A stretch of 64,000 bases of DNA, from the NCBI RefSeq assembly GCF_009296315.1, contig NZ_WHLY01000002.1, forward strand, positions 5,616,501 to 5,680,500, given 5' to 3'. The translations under genes and the position numbers were made by a program. Within the stretch, counting starts at the first letter, position 1; every line of letters starts with the position of its first letter. This DNA is from Salmonirosea aquatica. Its GTDB lineage: Bacteria; Bacteroidota; Bacteroidia; Cytophagales; Spirosomataceae. Shown here in pieces: positions 56,772 through 64,000 of the stretch. Below the pieces are notes generated by a model, which did no database searches, was not told the origin of the DNA, and was given only the letters and a program-made list of their open reading frames with translations.

Positions 56772-58906
56772 TTAAGAATTTTTATTTTCCGGTTTTGGTA
56801 GCAGGACTTTGCGCGACAAACGGTACTTACCCGTCTTTTTGTCTACATCTACAAGCTTCACACGAACTTCTTCCCCTACTTCCAGTACACCGTCCATGTT
56901 TTCAAGACGTTCCCATTTAATCTCAGAAATGTGCAATAAACCGTCCTTTCCTGGCAGGAATTCTACAAACGCCCCAAATGGCATAATCGTTTTCACTTTT
57001 CCAGTGTACTCCTCTCCTACTTCCGGTACCATCACAATACCCTTGATACGCGCTACAGCCTTGTCCATCGCTTCTTTATTGGCTGAGAAGACACTCACAA
57101 AACCTGCATTGTCTTTTTCTTCTATCGATACTGTAGCGCCGGACTCTTTCTGAATATCCTGTACTACTTTACCTCCTGGACCAATTACTGCACCAATCAT
57201 TTCGCGTTCGATTTTGATCACAATGGCTCGGGGGTATGGGGTTTCAAATCCGGACGAGGCTCAGCAATGGCCTTGCTCATTTCGTTCAAAATGTGCAAGC
57301 GGCCTTCTTTGGCCTGCATAAGGGCTTCGGTTAACACTTCATAGGATAGGCCATCTACCTTGATGTCCATCTGGCAAGCTGTAATGCCTTTGGCAGTACC
57401 CGTGACTTTGAAGTCCATATCCCCCAGGTGGTCTTCGTCACCCAGTATGTCTGACAGAACTGCGTATTTCCCTGTTTCAGGATCAGATATCAACCCCATG
57501 GCGATACCCGAAACCGGAGCTTTGATTTTCAAACCCGAGTCCATCAGCGCTAACGAACCCGCACAAACCGTGGCCATCGACGACGATCCGTTGGACTCTA
57601 GAATATCAGAAACTATACGAATCGTATACGGATTATCTTCCTGGGCGGGAAGAACCTTTTTCAAAGCACGCAGGGCCAGGTTTCCATGTCCTACCTCCCG
57701 ACGGCCGGGCCCTCGGTTAGGCTTTACTTCGCCGGTAGAAAAGCCGGGGAAGTTATAATGAAGCATGAATTTGCTATATCCATAGTACATAGCCGTATCC
57801 ACTATCTGTTCATCCATTTTGGTTCCCAGAGTCACAGTGGTAAGCGATTGGGTTTCACCCCGTGTGAAGAGTGCTGAACCATGTGCGCCGGGAAGAAAAT
57901 CAACCTCACTGGCAATCGGACGTATTTCATTGAGTTTACGGCCATCAAGTCGAACCCGCTCGTCAAGTACAAGCCGACGGGAAGCCTCGTATTCCAAATC
58001 ATGGAAGTAGCGTTTGATCAGACTTTCATCCACTTCTTCCTCCTCGCCTATTGTGGCCATAAAATCTTGTAGAATGGCCTTGGCTCCTTCTTTCCTAACC
58101 TGCTTATTGGAAGATCCCTTGGCAGCTACGGCATAAATTTTGTCATAGCAGAATGCCCGGATCCTGGCTTGCAATTCAGGGTCGCTCGCATCACCTTCAT
58201 ATTCGCGCTTTTCGGTTTTACCCACTGCCGCTTCTAGTTCTTTCAGTACGCGGCACTGCACTTTAATCGCTTCGTGGGCTACCTTCAGGGCCTCGATGAT
58301 CTCTTCTTCCTGAGCTTCCTCAAGTTCACCCTCTACCATTGTAATATCTTTCTCCGTAGCCCCTACCATCAGCTCAAGCGTTGCTCGGGCTAGATCGGAA
58401 GTTTTGGGGTTCACTACATACTGACCGTCAATCTTAGCTACCCGCACTTCGGAAGCAGGTCCCAGATAGGGAATATCAGAAACGATCAGGGCTGCCGATG
58501 CCGCCAGACAAGCCAACGCGTCAGGCAATACTTCCGCATCAGCAGAAGCCAGCATGATATTTATTTGTGTATCTGCGTGGTAATCATCCGGAAATAGAGG
58601 GCGTAGCGCACGGTCTACAATACGACAAACGAGTACTTCGTGATCCGAAAGGCGGCCTTCACGGCGCATGAAGCTACCGGGAATCCGGCCCGCTGAGGCA
58701 AATTTCTCCTGATAATCCACCGAAAGCGGTAGGAAATCAGTGCCTGGTTTGATCTCTGTCCGTGCCACCACGGTTGCCAGAAGCATCGTATCGCCCATCC
58801 GGACAAGTACCGAGCCATCGGCTTGCTTGGCCAACTTACCAGTTTCTAGCGTTATTGTTCTGTTATCGGGTAATGTGATTGTCTTCGTTACGACATTGAA
58901 TTGCAT
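56772..58906 (-). pseudogene. pnp: Polyribonucleotide nucleotidyltransferase (PNPase), frame broken at a C5 tract
   Basis: 3'-5' phosphorolytic exoribonuclease of mRNA decay. As written there are two frames. The first (58906-57218, 562 codons) holds both RNase PH-like domains ([42 protein letters not shown]-like [10 protein letters not shown]). The second (57221-56772, 149 codons) holds the KH domain ([17 protein letters not shown]) and the S1 domain ([20 protein letters not shown]). They overlap by GTGA. One more C at the five-C run (57230-57234) gives ...[13 protein letters not shown] and a single 711-residue protein, the normal PNPase length. A split gene with coupled translation is possible but less likely than a one-base deletion or sequencing error. 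It follows rpsO in the usual order. Confidence 0.9.
57230..57234 (-). repeat. C5 homopolymer at the frame break of pnp
   Basis: Five G on the plus strand (five C in the coding strand, in TACCCCCGAG). Six would restore the frame. The tract is short for slippage, which favours a read or assembly error or a simple mutation. Confidence 0.8.
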
Positions 58907-59069
58907 AAAGTGTTGGATAGATTGGATGAATGACCGCTTGATATAAACCGCTACAATGATTATTGAATAGAAAGCACACTGCTTCCTATATATATCTGTC
59001 TACCTGACGAAATTGTTCGATTTATTCGTGAATGGTCCTGATTGGGACAAATATTGAAGATCGTTTAAC

Positions 59070-59119
59070 AAAAATCAGGGAATTCGCGTAGCTGCAAATT
59101 CCCTGATTCTATTTTTTTT
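59070..59119. terminator. Hairpin after rpsO (terminator/attenuator before pnp)
   Basis: AATCAGGGAATT is repeated inverted around a 12-nt loop, with T tracts on both strands (TTTTTGTT on minus, a T8 run on plus). It lies just beyond the rpsO stop and could end or reduce readthrough into pnp. Confidence 0.85.
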
Positions 59120-59121
59120 GG

Positions 59122-59397
59122 CTACTTTCTGAGGCCTAACTCAGCAATAATGGCCCGGTAGCGGGTGATTTCAGTCTTGTGGAGATAATCCAGCAAACGA
59201 CGACGTTTACCTACCATTTTGAGCAGTCCCCGACGCGTGTCATTATCCTTCTTGTGCGTTTTGAGGTGCTCGGTCAGGTAGTTGATGCGGTACGTGAAAA
59301 GCGCAATTTGTGATTCGGCTGAACCCGTATCTTCCGCCGATTTCTTGAATCCCTGGTTTTCGAAGATTTCTTTCTTCTTGTCCGTGGTTAAATACAT
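59122..59397 (-). CDS. rpsO: 30S ribosomal protein S15
   Basis: A 91-residue primary rRNA-binding protein of the small subunit. Signatures: [28 protein letters not shown] (in parts) and the C-terminal [22 protein letters not shown]. Normal length. It lies upstream of pnp, the common rpsO-pnp order, with a strong hairpin in the 215-bp gap between. Confidence 0.97.
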   Translation of the reverse strand: MYLTTDKKKEIFENQGFKKSAEDTGSAESQIALFTYRINYLTEHLKTHKKDNDTRRGLLKMVGKRRRLLDYLHKTEITRYRAIIAELGLRK

Positions 59398-59534
59398 GAT
59401 TGTAACAACAGATTAAAAATGAATGTATAAATAAAACAGCCGCAAAAGTACGGAATAATTATCAGATATGAGTAAGGGATTCTAAGATTTTTGCAAATCC
59501 ATAATTGAACCATCTCTTCGTCCAGCTCGAGATT

Positions 59535-61034
59535 CTAGGCAGGTTCAACAACGGTTCTCGGCGTGAAGAATCTTTTTTTCAGTCGGTTCCAATGCATTTG
59601 GTACACGTCTTTTTCAAAAATCCGGGAATCCTTTCGGGCTCTTTCGACAAAATAAAGTCCAATCAAGAATAGGATTGAATTGGCAAGCCAAGCTCCAATC
59701 ATCACGTTTAGCAGGCCGTCTTTGACGTATTTATCGCCCTGAATCGTCAGTACATATAGTAAAATAAAAAAAATGATTGACACCAGCACGGGTACTCCAA
59801 ATCCCCCTTTCTTGATTATTGCTCCCAGAGGTGCCCCGATGAGGAACATGACGAAACATGAAAAGGCTTGGGTGTACTTATGCAATTTTTCCAGTTCGTA
59901 GCGGTTACCTTCTTTGCGTTTGTTTTCGAGGTACTCGGCGTTGGACTTCGCAAAACTTCGCATACTAGCCGCCGCACTTTTGGCATTCGATAGAATCACT
60001 CCTTTCGTACTATCACTGACAGATCGGGTCATCAGTGAATCTACCCATTTCCCCGCGGTCAGTTTCGTAGGAAACGGACTATCCACCCTGAATTTATACG
60101 AATAATATTGCTGGCTGTTGGGGATCAGATTTTCGCGGGTTCTGTTGTAATCCTTCCTCAGTGAATCGGTGGTCTGAGTCAGGTCATCGATATTTTTCAT
60201 ATACTCATGGTACTTGAACATATCCTCATCGGTACGCTTCAAGCCAAACGACTCCATACTTACCACCAGCTTGTACTCATCAAATCCATTGCGCATAAAA
60301 TTGGCATTGGCCTGGCTATTAGTCGGTCCATTGGAGATATAAGCCATGGAACGGTCCCCGGCGGCATTTTGCACTTCCTGGTAATTGTTGCCATGAAACA
60401 GCTCTATCACCAGATAGCCATTGTTATTGATGGTATACATTTTTCCCGAGTCGGCCAGGATTACCTGTGTATTACCGCGTTCGAAGGAACGATTGTCATG
60501 CTTGTAGATAATCATCCCAAGCATGGTATTGGAGTTCGGCACTTTCTTATCCACTTTGATGCTATAGCCCGGCAAATCATTGTAAAAAATTCCTTCTTTT
60601 ATTTTCAGGGTTGCCTTGGTAGTCTTGATATCATACAGCAGACTATACCCCTTTAGGTTAGCCCAGGGTACCACCCGATCGTTAAAGAAAAAGGAAAAAA
60701 TACTGACCAGAATGGCGATTACGAAGAGAGGTACCATAACCCGTACCACCGATATGCCGGCACTTTTGAGTGCGGTCAACTCAAAAAACTCTCCCAAGTT
60801 GCCAAATGCCATCAAGGAAGAGAGAAGCATCGCCAAAGGAAGGGCGATGGGGATGGTACTCATAGCGAAGTAAGAAAACAGGCGGGCATATTCCGAAAGC
60901 CCTACATCTTTGGAGACAAATTCGTCGATATACGAGATCATAATCCGCATCAGGAATATGAACACAACGACTGACAAAGTGATCAGGAAAGGCCCCCAGA
61001 ACGATTTCAGTACCAGCTTATCAAGCTTCTTCAT
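59535..61034 (-). CDS. LptF/LptG family lipopolysaccharide export permease
   Basis: A 499-residue inner-membrane protein of the YjgP/YjgQ family, part of the LptB2FG ABC transporter that drives LPS to the outer membrane. Three membrane helices at the N-terminus (about 12-34, 50-75, 98-118), a large periplasmic beta-jellyroll-type domain (about 130-385) and three at the C-terminus (about 390-475). Which of LptF or LptG it is cannot be decided. Its ATG (61034) immediately follows the stop of the START-like gene (61035-61037), so the two are coupled. Confidence 0.9.
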   Translation of the reverse strand: MKKLDKLVLKSFWGPFLITLSVVVFIFLMRIMISYIDEFVSKDVGLSEYARLFSYFAMSTIPIALPLAMLLSSLMAFGNLGEFFELTALKSAGISVVRVMVPLFVIAILVSIFSFFFNDRVVPWANLKGYSLLYDIKTTKATLKIKEGIFYNDLPGYSIKVDKKVPNSNTMLGMIIYKHDNRSFERGNTQVILADSGKMYTINNNGYLVIELFHGNNYQEVQNAAGDRSMAYISNGPTNSQANANFMRNGFDEYKLVVSMESFGLKRTDEDMFKYHEYMKNIDDLTQTTDSLRKDYNRTRENLIPNSQQYYSYKFRVDSPFPTKLTAGKWVDSLMTRSVSDSTKGVILSNAKSAAASMRSFAKSNAEYLENKRKEGNRYELEKLHKYTQAFSCFVMFLIGAPLGAIIKKGGFGVPVLVSIIFFILLYVLTIQGDKYVKDGLLNVMIGAWLANSILFLIGLYFVERARKDSRIFEKDVYQMHWNRLKKRFFTPRTVVEPA

Positions 61035-61427
61035 TTAACTACCCACAATTTCTTTCAGACTATCCATTAAGCCATTCCATAACGAAGAAAGTTCATCTTC
61101 ATCCATAGTTTGGGAATAATCTATTATTCGAAGGTAGGTAGCTTGAGTCAAATCACTCACCTCGAGCTTCATTTCAACGTAATTGGTATCCTCCGACGAT
61201 TCGCCATCATCCTCAAACTCATACCGCACGGCCTTATTAAGGCGGTGCGAAGTCTGGCGGGCAAAATGACTACTGCCATCCCACTGAAAGTCAAATCGAT
61301 GGTCAGGCATGATGGTGACCTTCTCGGCAAACCACTGCTCCAGGCCAGAGGCGGTGCTGATGTACGGGAAAAGTACCTTTGGAGAAGACCGTAATTCAAA
61401 CTCGGTGGTAAACTTGTGCTTTTCCAT
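61035..61427 (-). CDS. START-like domain (SRPBCC fold) protein
   Basis: A 130-residue protein starting EKHKFTTEFELRSSPKVLFPYISTASGLEQWFAEKV, the pattern of Aha1/START-like ligand-binding folds. The family is common in Bacteroidota and its ligand is unknown. No signal peptide. It lies directly upstream of the LptF/LptG-type gene with no gap, which suggests a link with lipid or LPS handling (inference from context only). Confidence 0.83.
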   Translation of the reverse strand: MEKHKFTTEFELRSSPKVLFPYISTASGLEQWFAEKVTIMPDHRFDFQWDGSSHFARQTSHRLNKAVRYEFEDDGESSEDTNYVEMKLEVSDLTQATYLRIIDYSQTMDEDELSSLWNGLMDSLKEIVGS

Positions 61428-61601
61428 TGGTCGATCAGGGTTTATTACCAGTTAAATATCCAGGTAAATGAGGTATATTGAAGCCCACTTTCCTGAGAAA
61501 GTACTTCTAAACAAACAAAATCCAGGTTCTTTTCCCTTAGGACAGGGTACCCAGACTTCATTCGGTAATTTAGGCTACTACCCCGAAATAAACAAAATTT
61601 G

Positions 61602-61632
61602 TTGCAGTATATTTTTTTTCAGCTTAGCTTTG
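61602..61632 (+). promoter_or_regulatory. Bacteroidota-type promoter of tRNA-Met
   Basis: TTG at 61602-61604 and TAGCTTTG at 61625-61632 are 20 nt apart. The -7 box lies 11 nt before the tRNA 5' end. Confidence 0.68.
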
Positions 61633-61643
61633 CACCACAATTC

Positions 61644-61717
61644 GGCGGGGTAGCTCAGATGGTTAGAGCGTAGGATTCATAACCCTAAGGTCGGCAGTTC
61701 GATCCTGCTCCCCGCTA
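61644..61717 (+). tRNA. tRNA-Met (anticodon CAT, elongator type)
   Basis: A 74-nt cloverleaf with acceptor GGCGGGG/CCCCGCT (G-U first pair), discriminator A and D arm GCTC/GAGC. The anticodon loop TTCATAA gives CAT; the stem TAGGA/CCCTA has one A-C mismatch next to the loop. It lacks the C1 mismatch and three G-C pairs expected of an initiator, so elongator Met is preferred; an Ile2 tRNA cannot be excluded without comparison. Confidence 0.92.
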
Positions 61718-61721
61718 CCCG

Positions 61722-61748
61722 AAGCAAGTCCCTGGACTTGCTTTTTTT
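61722..61748 (+). terminator. Terminator of tRNA-Met
   Basis: AAGCAAGTCC pairs with GGACTTGCTT around a 3-nt loop and is followed by seven T. Confidence 0.88.
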
Positions 61749-61757
61749 GTTTTCGGG

Positions 61758-62777
61758 TCAATGGATGATCGTAAACACCAGTTCCCTAAGCAGTTCTCCA
61801 TCCTGAACACTGCCCGATTCGACTCCTTTCATCTGGGCATCGGTCTGCCGCAGGGAATGGATAATGTCTGCCACCTTCGCCACTGGATAATTCCGGGTGG
61901 CCAGCGTATAGTCTTTCACAAAAAACGGATTGACTCCCAAGAGTGAGGCCAGTCCCTGTTCCGAGCGGTCGCTGGAAGCATGAGTAAGTAGTACCTTACT
62001 GAAAAATCCGTACAGAATAATCAGGATTGGGGCCAGGGGATTATCCCGCAGATTCGCAGCAAAATACGTAGCTATTCGGTTGGCTTTCTCCACATCCCGA
62101 TGCATCAGGGCTTTCTGAAATTCGAATACGTTGTATTCTTTGCTTATTCCCACATACTTTTCGATCAGATCGGCATCCACCCCCTCTCCGGCTTTCAAAT
62201 TGATCAGGATTTTCTGGATTTCACTCACGATCCGCTTTAAGTCATTTCCGATGTTACTAACCAGCATCTGCACAGCCTTGGGACTTATTTTAACCCCATG
62301 GGTATGGCAATAGCTCGTCACCCATTCGGGCAACTTATTGTCGTACAACCGCTTGGACTGGACCAGGGTACCCTTCTTGGAAAATGCCTTAATATGTGTG
62401 CGGCGTTCATCGGCTTTATCGTGATAGCAGAACACAAGTACTGTGCTGGCCAATGGATTCAGTGCGTATTCTTCGAGGCGGGCCAGTTGTTCTTTTTGAT
62501 CCATGCCTGACAGTTTGTTGGCTTCCTTTACCAGAACCAGCTGGCGTTCAGCCATGAATGGATAACGTTTGGCATACCCCAAAATACTGGCGATATCGGT
62601 GTCTTTTCCATAGATCACAAATTGATTAAATCCTTTTTCTGCTTCCGAGACGACACGTTTTTCCAATTCCTCGGCAATCAAATCGATGTAGTATGGTTCG
62701 TCACCATACAGAAAATAAACTGGTTTGAAATCTTTCCCTCTGATTTCTTTCAGGACGGATTCAGGTGTTTGGGCCAT
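61758..62777 (-). CDS. holA: DNA polymerase III subunit delta
   Basis: Clamp-loader subunit that opens the beta clamp. It has 339 residues with the HolA start pattern FKPVYFLYGDEPYYID (about 17-32), domain II (VLVFCYHDKADERRTHIKAF) and the C-terminal helical domain (YNVFEFQKALMHRDVEKANRI, ILIILYGFFSKVLLTHA). It runs opposite to tRNA-Met and follows acpH by about 54 bp on the same strand. Confidence 0.92.
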   Translation of the reverse strand: MAQTPESVLKEIRGKDFKPVYFLYGDEPYYIDLIAEELEKRVVSEAEKGFNQFVIYGKDTDIASILGYAKRYPFMAERQLVLVKEANKLSGMDQKEQLARLEEYALNPLASTVLVFCYHDKADERRTHIKAFSKKGTLVQSKRLYDNKLPEWVTSYCHTHGVKISPKAVQMLVSNIGNDLKRIVSEIQKILINLKAGEGVDADLIEKYVGISKEYNVFEFQKALMHRDVEKANRIATYFAANLRDNPLAPILIILYGFFSKVLLTHASSDRSEQGLASLLGVNPFFVKDYTLATRNYPVAKVADIIHSLRQTDAQMKGVESGSVQDGELLRELVFTIIH

Positions 62778-62831
62778 TCTTTTTAATAAATAGTCTTTTC
62801 TGAAATAAGTTGATTGGTGAGGTACCCTGCT

Positions 62832-63434
62832 TTATTGAAGTGCATTTCGTATATATTCATCCGCTACTGTTTTCAAATCAGGGTAAAATTCTATAAAAGC
62901 CTTTTCGTAAAGAGTTTCATTTCGCAGCAGTTCATCTTCAGCTCCGTGTATTGCGCTCATAAAGGCAAAGCGACGGGCCAGGCCATCGAAAGATCGTTTG
63001 ATACCCGGAATCGTCTGGTAATTGGTTAGCCAGTCGTGCCGAATCATCGCCTCAGCCATCGGCAGCATAGCGATAGGAATCAGCGTTTTATTCCGCAGAA
63101 TGATCGCGTAGGCTTTGTTGGCATATTCGTCAAGTGCCTGTGGGTAGAATCTGGAAAAATGGTTGGCCAAAAAATAATCAAAAAAAATATCCAGCGCTAC
63201 GCCTGCTACCTTGGAATGGGCAAAGGCGAGCGTCCTTTTGGCCCGCAGCACCGTTGGATGCGTATCGGTATAGGAATCAATGAACCGGTGTAATTCTACA
63301 CCTACCCGGTATTCTGCTGACCATGAAGCGGTTCGTAACGGGGTAAGTTTGCCTTTGATAAAATCCCCGGTAAAGTTGCCCATTAGTATATCTTCGTTGT
63401 TCCCGGAAAGGGCCAGATGGGCCAGAAAATTCAT
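62832..63434 (-). CDS. acpH: Acyl-carrier-protein phosphodiesterase (AcpH, DUF479)
   Basis: Removes the phosphopantetheine arm from holo-ACP. It has 200 residues, the normal size. N-terminal MNFLAHLALSG, GNFTGDFIKG, VELHRFIDSYTDTHP and DIFFDYFLANHF carry the conserved His and Asp of the HD-like metal site. The region upstream to 63541 is about 107 bp and divergent from the FKBP gene. Confidence 0.92.
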   Translation of the reverse strand: MNFLAHLALSGNNEDILMGNFTGDFIKGKLTPLRTASWSAEYRVGVELHRFIDSYTDTHPTVLRAKRTLAFAHSKVAGVALDIFFDYFLANHFSRFYPQALDEYANKAYAIILRNKTLIPIAMLPMAEAMIRHDWLTNYQTIPGIKRSFDGLARRFAFMSAIHGAEDELLRNETLYEKAFIEFYPDLKTVADEYIRNALQ

Positions 63435-63541
63435 AATCGCGGGGTTTGTATGGTAAAAATACCGTAGTTTTGTTACTAGCAGGCCTATGAAATTGGCCCG
63501 CAGGCAACTTTTATTCAGGACTTACTTATCCAAACTAGCAA

Positions 63542-64000
63542 ATGATTATTGAGAAAAACAAAGTGGTAGGCCTTACCTATTCCCTTAGTATACCGGATCC
63601 TGACGACATGACCATCGTAGAGGTCGTCAACGAGGATGATCCCCTTTACTTTATATATGATATGAGTGGGTTGCCCGAAAAATTCGAGCAGAAGCTGGCG
63701 GGTCTCTCCGAAGGCGACACGTTTGATTTCAGCATCGACCCAGAGGAAGGCTATGGTGATTATGACGCCGAGGCCGTGGTGGAACTACCCAAGTCGATGT
63801 TTGTGATCGAGGGAGTCGAGCAGGAAGACCTTCTGACTGTAGGTAGCATTATTCCGATGACTAACGAAGAAGGTGAAAGCCTGCAAGGTCAACTCGTGGA
63901 AGTGGGTGATGAGAATGTGATCATGGATTTCAATCATCCTCTGGCCGGCAAAACCATGCACTTCGAGGGCAAGGTACTCTCCATCCGGGAGGCCACTGAA
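63542..64000 (+). CDS. FKBP-type peptidyl-prolyl isomerase, SlyD-like, C-terminus cut by window edge
   Basis: 153 codons are visible from ATG 63542 and the frame is open at the window end. The order is that of SlyD: a start with VVGLTYSLSIPDPDD, the FKBP half (PLYFIYDMSGLPEKFEQKLAGLSEGDTFDFSIDPEEGYG in pieces), then an inserted flap domain (VVELPKSMF, MTNEEGES, VIMDFNHPLAGKTMHFEGKV) and return to FKBP. It should act as a prolyl isomerase and chaperone. A metal-binding His-rich tail, if present, is outside the window. Confidence 0.93.
   Translation, partial: MIIEKNKVVGLTYSLSIPDPDDMTIVEVVNEDDPLYFIYDMSGLPEKFEQKLAGLSEGDTFDFSIDPEEGYGDYDAEAVVELPKSMFVIEGVEQEDLLTVGSIIPMTNEEGESLQGQLVEVGDENVIMDFNHPLAGKTMHFEGKVLSIREATE

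Noticed and set aside
57218..57221. GTGA overlap in pnp as proof of two genuinely separate genes
   Set aside because: One added C gives exactly the normal 711-residue PNPase with the expected junction residues, which is the simpler reading.

Overview
The window is bacterial chromosome from a Bacteroidota member, most likely class Cytophagia (Cytophagaceae/Spirosomaceae-like). The grounds are: Bacteroidota-type promoters (TTG, about 20 bp, TAnnTTTG) before several tRNA genes; a short 287-residue primary sigma factor; a PorE-like four-domain type IX secretion (T9SS) lipoprotein; proteins with a gliding-motility/T9SS type B C-terminal domain; an HU-CCDC81/SPOR protein; and a bacillithiol deacetylase (BshB1). 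No prophage, insertion sequence, CRISPR array or integrase was found. It is mostly core chromosome with a few accessory islands.

Layout. 1-2.4 kb: end of purC and a batB-batC pair. 2.5-2.95 kb: tRNA-Ser, tRNA-Pro, a scrambled tRNA remnant and tRNA-Arg. 3-13 kb: gltA, a secreted amidohydrolase, miaA, a protein resembling phage Hef-type proteins, an SGNH hydrolase, mnmE, a SixA-like lipoprotein and an MpaB-like oxygenase. 13-19.4 kb: queE and the PorE-like gene (coupled), trxB, an M23/LysM peptidase, bshB1 and pdxH. 19.4-26.7 kb: a DUF349 protein, tRNA-Thr and an unexplained three-gene unit (nuclease-fold protein, membrane protein, TPR-plus-barrel protein). 26.7-30.8 kb: a minus-strand operon gntP-type permease / ridA / D-serine dehydratase-like / M19 dipeptidase. 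31-35 kb: gyrA and a TPR protein. 35.4-40.1 kb: two tandem T9SS-type adhesin-like genes. 40-46.5 kb, visibly more A+T-rich: an Xre regulator, dapD, gapA, trmB, folC and a TonB-like protein. 46.6-52.6 kb: HU/SPOR protein, outer-membrane barrel and a 1004-residue TPR protein. 52.7-64 kb: TPR lipoprotein, menD, rpoD, pnp, rpsO, an LptF/LptG permease, a START-like protein, tRNA-Met, holA, acpH and the start of an FKBP-type isomerase.

The most notable pattern is that four genes (both tandem adhesins, the TonB-like gene and pnp) are broken at runs of C in the coding strand (9, 7, 6 and 5 C). Each is restored by exactly one extra C: with +1 nt all four become whole numbers of codons (622, 880, 305 and 711 residues). 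For the adhesins this could be phase variation. Because pnp and the TonB-like gene show the same lesion in the same direction, systematic under-calling of C homopolymers in the assembly is at least as likely, and raw reads must decide.

Other points of interest are a coherent D-serine catabolic operon whose dehydratase carries the His-x-Cys metal site, about 80 copies of the palindrome GGTACC (about five times a simple expectation), a Pro/Arg chimeric tRNA remnant, and the uncharacterised trio at 22.3-26.7 kb.
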